DNA of 64,000 nucleotides from positions 69,846 through 133,845 of the forward strand of contig CAJNOP010000415.1 in NCBI GenBank assembly GCA_905250075.1, read 5' to 3'. This DNA comes from Rotaria sp. Silwood1. Taxonomy: Eukaryota > Rotifera > Eurotatoria > Philodinida > Philodinidae. A program made the position numbers and the translations under genes. Of this stretch, positions 22,267-34,715 are shown piece after piece; position 1 is the stretch's first letter, and each line of letters begins with the position of its first letter. Below the pieces are notes generated by a model. It saw nothing but the letters and a program-made list of their open reading frames with translations, made no database searches and had not been told where the DNA came from.

Positions 22267-25200
22267 CGTTTATATCTAAAATCATATAGGCAAAATTTCA
22301 TCATGCATAAAAAAATAAAGCTGTTGGTAGATTGTAGAAAATTGTCTTCCAATATCATATTGGTGGAGAATTACATATAAGGGTGTGGGTTCATCAATCA
22401 ATGAAAGATAGGCATATTTCTTCAAGAACAGACAAGTTCAGTCTGTTACTGGCAACTTGAGGCTCTGAGCAACCAGTTTAATTTAAAGGAGAGTCATAAT
22501 GAAAAACGATGTGCTTATATATGAAAACTAATGACGATAATTGGAGAACTAGCTTACTGATGTGTTTCTTGCAACTCATTAAAGTACTCGCACTCATCAG
22601 AGCTCTACATTATGGGTAAGCATGAAAATAGAAGATACAATAACAATGAAAAACTACACAAAAAAAACTAGAGCATGTGAGGATGTTAAAATGTCACCAA
22701 TGAGAAGCTTTATAGTTATCGTCAATTGTATGAATTTTGATCAATAGAAAAAGAAAATCATATAGAGAGTGATACTGTAAGAGATAATGAGTTGTCATAG
22801 AAACCGACAAGTCTGTTTTCTTGAAAATTCGAGTTTGACTGCTACGAACAAAGTGACTTTCAGTGAGTAACAGTATTGAAAATATTTTTTATTTCTAGCT
22901 ATGCATAACCTATTCAACGTAATCGTTTGAGCAATGTGTTCAAAATATTTCAACGAGAATCTGAGTTGAAAAAAAAACAATTGAATGTTGTTACCGTTTT
23001 GAAACTTCTCCATACTTCCGACAGCACGATTGCAAACGAAAATGAAATTTTTGCTACTGCCTTTCTTCATATGACTGTGTTAACACTTAACCGACTTTTT
23101 ATTTGCTTTTAACTATATTTGTTTTATTCGATCTTCACTTCTCTCCTCTCAAACGAGTCGGCGCTATAAGAGAACGACTCTATCGCTTGAAACGAGAAAA
23201 AAAAGAACCTATAGCTTGACGCGAGAAAAAGGAATATATTGCTTGATGTCAAGAAAAAAAGAATTCATTTGAATCTGTTTGAAGGAGTAGTCTAGGATAC
23301 CTATTTCAAGCTGTTCACCACCATGGTTTTCATAATAATAATGATCATTTCATTCGCTGAATTAAGCAAAAGGCAAGTCAATGAAAAAATTTCTAGTCAA
23401 GGTAGTAATGTGAAACGACATTTTTGAAGATTCTGTCGTATACGTAATTTGTTGCACATTGACTATAGAAAATGGTCGATCAATTGTTTTCGTATGTACG
23501 TTGCAGAGAGTGAAAAGAACTGGCAACATCGGCTATTCGATTTGATTTGATCTCATATCAAGATAGTTTCAACTGACTGTCGACTAAAGTACGTTACTAA
23601 CGCATCATGATTGATCTGTATATATGTTGGCTCGAGGCTATTCAGTTTGAGCTTAAAAAACGCAACGAAAGGAAGTTCTCCAGCCTCTCTCGTTGTCATA
23701 ACCTATTGTCGAATATTTAGTATGACGGAACTTTCACTTTTGAATAACAAAGTATCTTTGATCGTATTTAAAAGAACTCGTCAAAAATATTCATTTGAAC
23801 ATCAGAATGGCATGGTATTTGTCAGAAAAGGCTACTACAGACTCGTTGGTCACTAAGAACATCCATCTGTGCTTCTGTCTAATAGTCAATATGTATGCAT
23901 CATTGTGTGCATATACGTTTAGTTTCGATCTGGATAGGTCTGGTATTTTCATGATGAAACCTTTTTTTGACGTTAATTTGATTTTCGTTTCTCTTTCAAG
24001 TATAGTATGATTTCTTAGATCGGAGATCAAAAGTGCAGTTACATTGTACTTGCACCGTGATACATAGAATACTTATCAGTAGATAAACCAGTTAATTTAA
24101 GCAGTATTCATATCCACGCTAATAATGACAGATAAAAAAACTATATGGTTGTAGAATAATACACATTACCAATCTTAAGCTAGATTCAGTGTGAATATTC
24201 ATCAGCTCCAGACGTACTTATCAATCTCCTCTCAATAGAATGATACAGACTTCTGTTTCATGTAATCTTTGCAGATGTAAATGAAGAAAGTAATTCACTA
24301 ATTCAAGAACTTCATCTCAAATTGAGAAAATACTGTTGACAAAACTATGGCATTCAATCTCGGGGTCTAGTTCATATTTGCTATGTTTACAATCAGTTGA
24401 ATAAATTGAATTCAGCGCTCCAAGAGTGTGGATTTTCTTTTCATTCACACAATTATGTCTACATCCATACCCGACCCGAATGGGTTTTTCATCAATTGAA
24501 AAGTAATATTTTCTAGATTTCAAATTTCATTCCAATATACCATTGTCTATTCAGTTATTAATGAAATAGCTAGAAACCTAGAGTGAGTTTTCTCTTCTTT
24601 GACGTGTTCATCATGCATCAACAAGAGATCGGATGCTGCCTTCTTATACATCCACACCCTCATATTTCTGTTTACTTCGTTAACGTTTCGGACAAGAGTT
24701 GTGCATATGCAAGTTATTCGTCCTAAAGACTAGAGTAATATGAGATAGAAAAATAGAAAATTGTGTGTACCTAAACATTCACATATTTTCGAGACGAATA
24801 AGATATATATCAGTTTTGTATGTCGAAGACAGTAAAGCTGACGTTTGCAATAAATGAAATAGAATCGCATCATCAGATACACTCAGGAATGAATTTTACT
24901 AAAGGTTTTGATAAATTCCTATAAGAGAAAGTGGAATATGTCTAAATATAGGATTCCGTGTTGTTTCTCCATCCATCGTCCACAGTATAGAAAAAACCGA
25001 AATCATTATGTAAAATGACTATGCAGACATCAGAGTATTTAGATGATTTGAGAAGTTCTATACCTTAACTCCTTGGCAAGGCAAGAAGATATAATTTAAT
25101 GAAAGTTGTTTTTCAGATTTCAAGGGTTGATAAGATATCCTAATATGTTTTTCACAGCTTTACATCAGTCTTACGATTTAAGCAACGGCTATCAGTGACG

Positions 25201-26335
25201 GAAGCTTTGAAAATGAACTACGCTTGGATTTAATACATTATTTGATTTCCTGTTAAAATTCAAACTAATATGTAACTATTATGGTACATGCAATATTCTA
25301 CAGAACACAATCGAACTAATGCATTTCAATGAAACGTTATCGTTTACACTCGATGTTGAGCAACTTATACGTCATCAACCTACTTAAACTGGAAAGCAAT
25401 TAGATACTAAGTTTCATATTTGACTCATGCAAAGTTATGCTTTTTATAATCTCTACCATTCTTGAGCATCGATAGCCAAACTTGTTTCATTTCCATTTAC
25501 TGTAATATGTCTTGTCATTAACAGCCCGATCGGATGGCAAAATTGTAACTTTACAAAACTCTACTCGCTGTACTGTGCATATGTAAAGAACGCTAGCAGT
25601 CAATTAGGTTTGCTCTAAGATGATTCATCGTACTGCTTCTGCAAACGTTCCAATATAATTAAGTACATGTATATTAGTGAGTTCCTGATCTCACATGCAC
25701 TTTACCATGGTTGCTCGAATATGAGATATTTCTTTTTTTGTAATGAAGGAACAAAAAACGTTCTTAAAATAGATGATTGACTCCATAAGTAAGTGTTTAA
25801 TAGAATATAAATGACAAAATAAACTCCAATCAACTATTTTGATTGAATAAAAAGGATCGTACTGAATGCTGAGTTTTAGATTGTATATGAAAAATGTGCA
25901 TTAGAATGTTTTATCTGTACTGACATTATCCATAAACCATATTAGGCATAACCGTGAAACTTAACTATTACTATCATTGTTTTTGAAGTCTAAAGATCAG
26001 CAACCAGAAAGCTTTCGAAAATATCACAGATCATCTTCAATATGGGTGTGACTAAGTGACGTCTCTTCATCCAACCACATTCACAGGCTTATATAATATA
26101 AATCAGCTCAAGCAGATGTCTGCAAAAGTTAATGATCTCTAAGAGCCACAACGTCCTTAATACACTTATTAATGGAGATGAAACAGTTCTTTTTGTTTTC
26201 ATCGAAAAAAAAAATAAACAAGAAACTGAAAGACAATCTGTGAATATAATCTATCATGAACATGCTTGCCAATAATTTTATTAATAGACTTTGATTTGAA
26301 AATCTGAAGCAAATCGAGAATTCACTAAATCATGA
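22267..26335. other. 4-kb gene-poor AT-rich region
   Basis: No supportable gene. It holds a degenerate ~28-bp tandem repeat at 23181-23266. Several 60-80-codon ORFs on both strands around 23.6-24.5 kb overlap each other and show no family signature; decayed coding sequence cannot be excluded. Confidence 0.4.
23181..23266. repeat. degenerate ~28-bp tandem repeat, three copies
   Basis: Three successive units of the form TAT(C/A/T)GCTTGA followed by ACGAG/GCGAG/TCAAG and an A-rich run ending in GAA. Function unknown. Confidence 0.6.
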
Positions 26336-27439
26336 TTATTGTTTTACTTGGAATAGAAAAGCATCTTTACATGCATAATGTCCACAAATGTCAAGATCCA
26401 TCTTGCCTTTGATGCATTGATCTGTGTCGATTTCGGCAACAAGAACACCTTCTTCACCAAATAAAGGACCAGCAAGAATCTTGCCAAACGGATCAACAAT
26501 CAAACTTCCTCCATTGGTCAACACACTTTCAGGATCAGAAAACTCTTCAGGTAATGAATGTTCTTTTGGCATATTTTTTGTCTTGACAAATTGATTTGCG
26601 CTTAAAACATATGTTCGTCCTTCAACAGCGATGTGTCGCATGCTGGCCATCCATGTATCTCGTGCATCTGCCGTAGGAGCCAAATAGATTTGAATATGCT
26701 GTGAATACATATGATATCGTAGAAGAGGCATATAGTTTTCCCAACAGATGAGGGCTCCCATCGTAATATCTTTTGTCAATCGAACTGACTTAGCATCTTT
26801 GACGTCGCCAAAACCCCATACAAGTCGCTCAATACCTGTAGGCATTAATTTTCTTCTTGAATGTACGAGACCCTGTTGAGGATCGATGTAGATAACTGTA
26901 CAATACAGTGTTCCTCCATCCCGTTCAATAATGCCAATGACAAGGAAGATATTTTGACTGCGAGCAACTTCTTCGATTCGTTGAATTTCAGTTGACTTGT
27001 TGTTTCCATCATAGAGAGACACTGAGCCTTGATAATAATTGAGAAATTCTGTGCGACCTGCATCGCTGCGTTGACCAATCACCGAACCGAAGTTTGAATA
27101 TCGTGGATAACCACCAATGAAAGCTTCTGGGAAAAGGGCAAGTTGGGCACCTTTTGAGGCCGCTTCTTGACTAAACCTTTCAAGATGAACTAATGTTTTG
27201 TCGAAGTCGAATTCTTGGGTCGCACATTGACACACGGCAACTGTAATTTTAGGCATTTCGCGGAAAAGACACAGACAAGAATGCAAACTAAACCCTTTCA
27301 CAATACTGGACACGTTTAAAGATAATGACGAAACAAGAACATCGCTGATACGAGAACATGTTATATGAAAAACATGTTGAAGACGAAGTTTATTGACATT
27401 GTCTCTTTCTAGCAAGAACGAACTCTGCACTACATCCAT
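26336..27439 (-). CDS. nitrilase (carbon-nitrogen hydrolase, nitrilase branch)
   Basis: Hydrolyses nitriles, or cyanide-type substrates, to acids or amides. Single exon, 367 aa from ATG 27439. The catalytic triad is intact: Glu105 in LFPEAFIGGYPR, Lys197 in HSRRKLMPTGIERLVWGFGD, and Cys232 in GALICWENYMPL. The LMPTGIERLVWG and CWENYMPLLR blocks are those of true nitrilases rather than of Nit1/Nit2 or omega-amidases. The domain itself starts at Met62 (ATG 27256), so residues 1-61 are an extra N-terminal segment without homology that I recognise. It may be 5' leader, a targeting sequence, or real. True nitrilases are mainly bacterial, fungal and plant enzymes, and the gene has no introns, so acquisition by transfer is a good inference. 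Confidence 0.93.
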   Translation of the reverse strand: MDVVQSSFLLERDNVNKLRLQHVFHITCSRISDVLVSSLSLNVSSIVKGFSLHSCLCLFREMPKITVAVCQCATQEFDFDKTLVHLERFSQEAASKGAQLALFPEAFIGGYPRYSNFGSVIGQRSDAGRTEFLNYYQGSVSLYDGNNKSTEIQRIEEVARSQNIFLVIGIIERDGGTLYCTVIYIDPQQGLVHSRRKLMPTGIERLVWGFGDVKDAKSVRLTKDITMGALICWENYMPLLRYHMYSQHIQIYLAPTADARDTWMASMRHIAVEGRTYVLSANQFVKTKNMPKEHSLPEEFSDPESVLTNGGSLIVDPFGKILAGPLFGEEGVLVAEIDTDQCIKGKMDLDICGHYACKDAFLFQVKQ

Positions 27440-28430
27440 ATCTTTCAGTCTGAGTCACTGGCTTGTCGCCACTTGTTATCTTTGCGAACGAATAGACTAC
27501 GAGTTTTCAATGATTGTTAGAATCTGGGTGTGAATATTTTTCTACTCTCTTTCTATATCCATATTAATCTGCAGGTTTTTTTCCGAAGGTAGTTTGTTTT
27601 GAGTACTGCTCGTTCCCACATATCTTCCAATATTTATATGGCCTATTATGAGATTTTACAAAAGTTTTGTACCAAATTATAACTATCTGTATCATAATAC
27701 AATAGAATCAATTTAACTAATATAATCCGCTTTGTCATATGTCCAAAAAGTGTTAATAAAAAACATAAGAAGCCTTTCCTAAGAGAAAAGCAAAGTCCAG
27801 CTAAATCTTAAATAAAATGATACTTTAATCATAAAATTTTCTTTTCTGCACGCCCATTTTTAGGTACTTTCTAAACATCTGAATCTGTAACATATGTCAT
27901 ACTTGAAATTTAAATTTAATCATTGAAGAAATGAAAAGAGTTGCTTGTGTAACTAACATTTTGTAACTGCCTCACGGTATGAAGGTGTTATACGCCCGAA
28001 AAAGCTGCAACAAATATTCATCGCTGTGTATACGGTAAAATGTATAATTATTTACGTTTTGACACTACTGGAAAGGACGGCAATCAAAACAAATCAGAAG
28101 AGTTTGTGTTTAGCTAACAATTAATTACTGTAGTAAACATGTCCAAGTTCGAGAACGCTAGACTATCTGTTTGATACTGTTACGTATTTTTATAAAAAAA
28201 ATTGTTGCGCTTATATTTTCTTTTCTCCCACTAGTCATTGTTGTAAAGAACACGGAAAAAATTGTTTGTGAAGTGTGAGTCATTATACCAATGTGGGAAA
28301 AATTCCAAATAGAATCTTTTCTTTCTTTTATTATGCAGGTAATGTGTGACACAAATTGTTGTGTTTTTACATTTAAATGCATTTTGATCAAGTTTTGTTA
28401 CCTTTACTATTTGTTAAAAACGAATATATA
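27440..28430. other. intergenic region, nothing recognised
   Basis: Divergent spacer between the nitrilase (-) and the F-box gene (+). No structure seen. Confidence 0.4.
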
Positions 28431-30182
28431 ATGAAATTGGAATCGCTACCAAACGAACTCTTGCTAGATCTATTCAAATATTTTTCAACTGTTCAACTTC
28501 TACGTGCTTTTCACGATCTGAATTCTCGATTTAATCATCTTCTATTTGTTCTTTGTCTTGATTATCATCTGGATTTTCGGTCTATATCTCAGCGTACTTT
28601 TGAAATTCTTTGTCAACAACATCTTCCATTAATTATTAATCGCGTTAGTTCACTTCGTTTGTCAGATGATGATGACGATAGTCCACAACAAATAGATTTC
28701 TTCTTTTCACATGGTATGATTCTACGACAATTCATTCATCTACGAGCACTTACCTTATATGGCGTACATTCCGAAGAAGCAATGAACAATATAATTATCG
28801 AGTGTTATGATCTACCGCATCTTACTCATCTAAAAATTGTTAAATGTGATTCTGTATTTGGACGCATGAATGCTGTACACCTCTTCAATAATATTTGGAG
28901 TTTGCCTAAGCTTACCGATTGTCGTTTCAGTATACAAGAAAACTTTCATATTCCCACAGTGATTGTACCATTTCTCAAACATCTTTCAATCCAGAAACAT
29001 TATTGCCACTTTAATGAGCTGAATCAGTTATTTGAACGAACACCTCATATTCAAAGTCTTTGCTTACTGTTAAATCATCTTAATGATGATCAACATCTTA
29101 CATCATCTGTTACATCGATTATTTCTTTAAAGTTATGTGACGTAAGATCACGGCATGCCATGCTCAATCTTCTAGCAAATATACCTAACCTGAAGCGTTT
29201 GATAGTTGAGACAAATTTTATTAAGATGGATGGACATCAATGGGAAGACATCATTGTCAATTATTTACCGAAATTAACTGTTTTTCGACTAAAACTGAGA
29301 ATTCAATACTATGGAAGCATGAATAACGAACACGAAATTGATAAACTTCTTGATTCGTTTCGAAGCCAATTTTGGCTCGAAAAGCATCAATGGTTTGTTC
29401 GATGTCATCAAAAGTTTAAGGCTGATTACAGTGATGTCTTTTTATATACTTTTCCTCAGACATTCTCAGAATTAAACATGGACACAATGAGCATTTCTTA
29501 TAAATCGACGTGTCCCTATGATAAAAACTTTGGGTTATGCCAACAGGTTCGTAGTCTTATATATGAACCATCCTTAGTCATAGACTTCACTCTTCCTCAT
29601 ATTTATTTTTCCAACATTCATCACTTGTCTGTCCATCTTCCACTGGACAAACACTTTTGGACTGTTGTCAAGAATCTTGATCAGTTGATATCATTATCAG
29701 TTAGCTCGACTGATGATAATGCCGATCATAATCTTCAAATCTTACTTAATACAACACCTTGTCTCTATTCATTAGAAATTACATTCTGGCCTTCATCGCT
29801 AATACCTCTAGTCAAAAATACGAGTAAATCGATTCGACGGCTTGACTTGCGTCAGCTAACAATTTGCCAACAACAAGGTTTCAATCCATCTTCTAGAACA
29901 AAAAACTATCGTGAGTTCGGTCGTTCACAATTAGGCACTCAATGTGAAGTACTTCGAATTGGTACTAAATCTGAAAAAGACATATTTGCACTTGTGGACA
30001 CAATGAGTAATATTCGCGTTTTGTACACTACTTGTATATCTGATAAATGGAAATATGCTGATGATGTATCTTCGTCGAGAAAATCCGAATTTATTGAACT
30101 GTTGCAATCTTCTTTGCCTTCTGCGTCTAGAATTCAAAGAATCCCAGGTCTTAGTGGTTTTCTTCAATTATGGTTTCGTTGA
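28431..30182 (+). CDS. F-box protein with degenerate leucine-rich repeats
   Basis: 584 aa from ATG 28431. An upstream in-frame ATG at 28377 would add 18 residues that do not look like F-box sequence. The N-terminus is an F-box (LESLPNELLLDLFKYFSTV, then FHDLNSRFNHLL), which would bind SKP1 in an SCF ubiquitin ligase. The rest is a series of irregular 25-30-residue LRR-like units (RALTLYGVHSEE, LPHLTHLKIVKCD, VPFLKHLSIQKHY). The segment FWLEKHQWFVRCH followed by LYTFPQTF is shared with the second F-box gene at 47-50 kb. Single exon. Substrate unknown; such F-box proteins are numerous in bdelloids, as I recall. Confidence 0.88.
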   Translation: MKLESLPNELLLDLFKYFSTVQLLRAFHDLNSRFNHLLFVLCLDYHLDFRSISQRTFEILCQQHLPLIINRVSSLRLSDDDDDSPQQIDFFFSHGMILRQFIHLRALTLYGVHSEEAMNNIIIECYDLPHLTHLKIVKCDSVFGRMNAVHLFNNIWSLPKLTDCRFSIQENFHIPTVIVPFLKHLSIQKHYCHFNELNQLFERTPHIQSLCLLLNHLNDDQHLTSSVTSIISLKLCDVRSRHAMLNLLANIPNLKRLIVETNFIKMDGHQWEDIIVNYLPKLTVFRLKLRIQYYGSMNNEHEIDKLLDSFRSQFWLEKHQWFVRCHQKFKADYSDVFLYTFPQTFSELNMDTMSISYKSTCPYDKNFGLCQQVRSLIYEPSLVIDFTLPHIYFSNIHHLSVHLPLDKHFWTVVKNLDQLISLSVSSTDDNADHNLQILLNTTPCLYSLEITFWPSSLIPLVKNTSKSIRRLDLRQLTICQQQGFNPSSRTKNYREFGRSQLGTQCEVLRIGTKSEKDIFALVDTMSNIRVLYTTCISDKWKYADDVSSSRKSEFIELLQSSLPSASRIQRIPGLSGFLQLWFR

Positions 30183-33100
30183 AACACATAACAAAAATGA
30201 TAAGAATATGGGTTGACTGATCTTATCATGCAAGATGAATTCTCGAGTTTTGAAACAAGTCAAACATAATAAAAGTTGAAGAAAAAATAAATATAATACA
30301 ATAAATGACTATTTATAATTGTTTAAGAGGGAGCACACTTAACTATTGAACACTGTTCCAATTTCTATTATAACAATGAGTAAATCTCAACTAGACTAAG
30401 AAAAGTTTAAAGAAATTTCATAGTTACCAAATGAAGTCACACAGCGCGCGACGATTAGATATGTTCTCTTGTTAGATCAGAGTTGTTTATCAAAAGAGAT
30501 GCGCGTGGTACAGTTCTCTATTGAATAATATATTCAACTTGACAAACACAATCTTCTTCAATTTTGAAATTTTACAAGACATCAGTGGAATATGAAGCTG
30601 ACTCTAAGTAAAAGGATACCAATTACTTTGGAAACTATCTTTCTATGAATATTATCAGTTATTGTAAACAGAACAAAATGGATCATATCATTGAGCGTCT
30701 GAATGTTAAAATTGAGGAAGAAGCCATGCGAAGTATATTAGTATTTGATTTACATACGAATATTATATAAAATATCAAGAGCTTATTATTTATAGAAATT
30801 AAGTATGTTCTTTCTTGATGTTCATGATATTGTTAAAATATTCTTCAGAAAGAGAAACAATTAAGTTGAACATGTATCAATATAAATGCTTGTGAATGTG
30901 GACAACATTTTTGTTAATATGTATTAGGAATTTTTTTTTCTTGTCGGTACTAATTAATATTAAATATTGGTATCAATCTGTGAAATATTATTATTTTCAT
31001 TGCTTTTAACGATGTTAATTTTGACTTATTATTGATATAGTTTTTCTTAGAAGAAGAATTAGTCATGAGATTTTAATCTATTTAGAAGAGTGGCAGTACT
31101 TTTAAAAGTAGTACAACGAACGAATTCAAGGTCTTTTTTAAGACTTTTAATCAATCAAAAGGAATGGATAAGTCAAGTCATTTTTTCACTCGAATTGATT
31201 CTAAAAGTCTTTGGGTCGTGTTTATCTTTTATAATCAATGGCAAAATCATCGATCGATGCTCCAGAGCTTATGGCATCAAAGACTAATCGAAATCATATA
31301 AAATATTAAGGTAGGCAGTATCGGCACCAATATTGGCATTGAGTATTATATTTTTAGATTAACAATATCAAAACATATCAATACTCCATCCCAACAAACA
31401 CGAATACTTTAAAACATCTATGACTATGAATGAATAAATTATGATGTGCAAGTTTTTTTATGTCAATATGATTTGAAAAATATCGAAACATAAATAATTT
31501 TTATAACAATCGTATATTCATCAACTCAATCGAATGTAGTATTTGAGTACTTGGTTAGATTTACAATGACCTATTTTTTAACTTAAAAAAAATATAAATT
31601 AGCATCATAGTATTTACGCAAGAAAAAATTATAAGAAAGAATCGACTTTTTATCATCAGCCTATTACTATTATATGCGGAAATCAATGATGAAAGTCTTG
31701 TGTTTCTTGTATTACTCATCTTTAAAGCAAAATTAATCAAGAAGCAGTTACCATGTTGCGAGAGTAAAAGTAGATTCCAGAAAGAATATTTTGACTCTAA
31801 CACTCAAAATTTAATGTTTTGTCTTTTAGCAGCGAATATTGTTGTTCCATAGTTTTTACACATTCTACAACATCAAAAAACTATCAATAGCATTGCATAT
31901 AAGACAATCTTGTTGAATGCAACTAATTTTTCGAAATTTGGCATCTCAAAACCGGTCCTATATCTATGCACATATTGCCAAAGCTTTCGCTCCTACCGAT
32001 ATTGAGCAATAACTAACAAACATTTGCATGATATATATTGAAGACTCAAGTAGTATTGTTGAATATCTATTCGCACAGCTGAAGTTGACCAAGATAAATA
32101 ACTTAAGCCGCATAAACACATAATCACATCTCGAATTGAATAATGCAACTGATAGCAATGGTACCGAAATCTAGAATCCCAAAAATCTCAGTATATCATC
32201 TTGTTTTTAAACACGATTCGAAGAAGCACTAAAATATTATAATACAAATATGCATCTCTTTCCGGGCAATGATATACTTAGTCACGAAACAGAAGCCTTT
32301 TTTTTGGATTATTATGAAAGAAGATTAAATTTGAGATACCTGTTTTGACCTTATTTTCAAACTCATTGTAAGAGATTAAGAATAATATCTTTCATCACAG
32401 ATATATTAGTACGTTGGAAGTCCTAAACATGGAAAAAAACTCGATATTGCTAGAAAGGAAAAGAAAAAGAGTTTCAAGACACTTTTATATGAGAAAAGTT
32501 TTCAAGATTGTTTCGGTAATCCTTTTATTTTAAGCTTCTTATAATACAGAAACTTTTTTAAAGTGAACTGAAGCATGTGTTACAGAACTCCTTAATTTAC
32601 ATTATATACAGATTAATTGTGTTTTACACATAAATCTCGCAAACATTCCGATAAAAGCGTTCTTTGTAGAGTAGTGATGAAGAAAAGAATAATAATCATC
32701 ACACTAGTAACAATATTAATAAATCTACATATTGAGAAGTATAGTTGGTCGATAGTATATATAGGTTATTAACTTAAACTCATTGAATAGTTACGATGAA
32801 TCATGCAAATGCAATATTTTATAAGCTAACGATTTGTTAACTTTTCAGAAAGACAAGTTTATTGACCAAAGATCACTAGACATAATTTATGAATAAACAG
32901 TTGAAAGGCGTTTTGTATGGTTAAAATCTGACGTATCCTGATTTTTCATAGTAAAACCTACATATTTTTAAACTACATGCTTCATTTTAATGATAGAAAA
33001 CGATAAAAATGAAATCTAAAAAAAAATATAAAGAAAATTGAAACTGCTAATTATTTCTAGTAACCATTTTATTTTCCGTCGTATACACTTATAATGTGTA

Positions 33101-34715
33101 TTCGAAAAGATTCGTGCAATAATGTATAGGCTTACTCTACGTAGTGTTATCGATAGTGAAAACTGTGCATTATCGAGCCTTTTCTCTCAAGCCCTCCTTA
33201 TCTACAGCAGTGACAATGTAAACTGTTATGATAATTATTTTCATGTCGCTTTTTTGATTGGTGAATGTGCATAGGTTTCTTTTCATATTCTTTACCCTCT
33301 GTTACAAGGTAAAAAATGAGAGGAAAGATGAAAATATTTGCATTTGACGTTTTCTTCGTCCTTTTTCTCTTGCGATTCTGCAGCTTCATCGCTCTACAAC
33401 AGGTAATAAACAATACTCACCAACTATTACTATAAGAACACATGGCTACATCCACTCTCCATGAATAACAAAATAAAAATAAAGAAAACACACGAGGACG
33501 CATTAATATCCTACTAAAACTCGGTAGGTTACATGTTTGTTTTATGCATTTGAAATTGTTTTTTCGAGAAAGTAAATTCATTTTATTATCGAGAGTTGAT
33601 CTTCTACTTCAGGAGAATCGAAACACGTGATAGTATCATCAAGAATCAATTGGACAAGTTAAATATACCTAATTGCAGCAGTTGCTTTGGTTATTTTTTT
33701 CTACTTCAACAGAGAGAATGATAGTTATCTGAGTCATCCGATCAGAAACTTGACATATACATGTCATGACGTTTCTTTAAGGCCAATGGAGAGCATTGAA
33801 TTGAAAAGCTTTTTTTTTGTTATTTTCTATCGAAAGCAAAAGAATCAGCTCGGCAGATAGCCTCGACACGAATTATCAAAGATCGTGAATCTGCTCCAGT
33901 GCAATGTTTCGAACAGAAAAAAATTACATGTGAAACTTGATGTAGATATATTGTTTTGTTTTGATTTACTCGTTTCTTAATACTTCGATTAAGATTGATA
34001 TTGATATGCATCAAACTTGAATATTCGAATTCAACAATTTATCTCAATATAAATATTGAAAAAGTGTATAAGAATGTAAGTTAATTGACTGCTTCATTAC
34101 GTAGTCTAACGCTTTGAATTCAATACATATCTAGGCTAATACTGAATTTAAATTAGTATTGATCGTCTTTTTTTTTCGCATATGTTTGACTTTAGAATTA
34201 AAGTACATATATGTTCTGTCGAATAATCAAAAATAGCAGTATTCAAAAAGTGAATGAATACAAAGTATTCTTCGTATTCAATGCTTTTTCTTCTGAACTC
34301 ATAAGTTACGATTTGTTAAAACAGATATGTCAAGTAAATGAGTAAATTGAATCTTTTAAATCAAAATTTGATGAAAAATATTTTTTTTAGTTGTTACTTC
34401 TCAATCATAAAGTTTCATCATCGTAAATTAAAGATTAGTATGTTCATATATGATTCGAGATTGACATCAAAATTTCCGATTCGACATAGCAACTTCTTCA
34501 TTTCATTCTTGAATCAGCTTTGTTGAAGTCTTGTTAACTCAATTGTATATATTCGTGCAATTTCACTAATAGGAAAGTCAAAGAAACTCTACTCTGTACT
34601 TCTAAACATTTTCAAAATAATCAAAGAGTTTTCCTTTCTATGAATATTGAAAAAAAAATCATTAATTTCTTCAAATATAATTTCTAGAAAAAAAAGTATT
34701 ATTTACCTTAAACTA
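30183..34715. other. 4.5-kb gene-poor AT-rich region
   Basis: Short ORFs only (60-80 codons, AT-driven). No family signature, clear repeats or RNA genes found. Confidence 0.45.

Noticed and set aside
23611..24030. Overlapping ORFs on both strands
   Set aside because: Mutually overlapping, no motif, composition like spacer; possible old TE remnant but not supportable.
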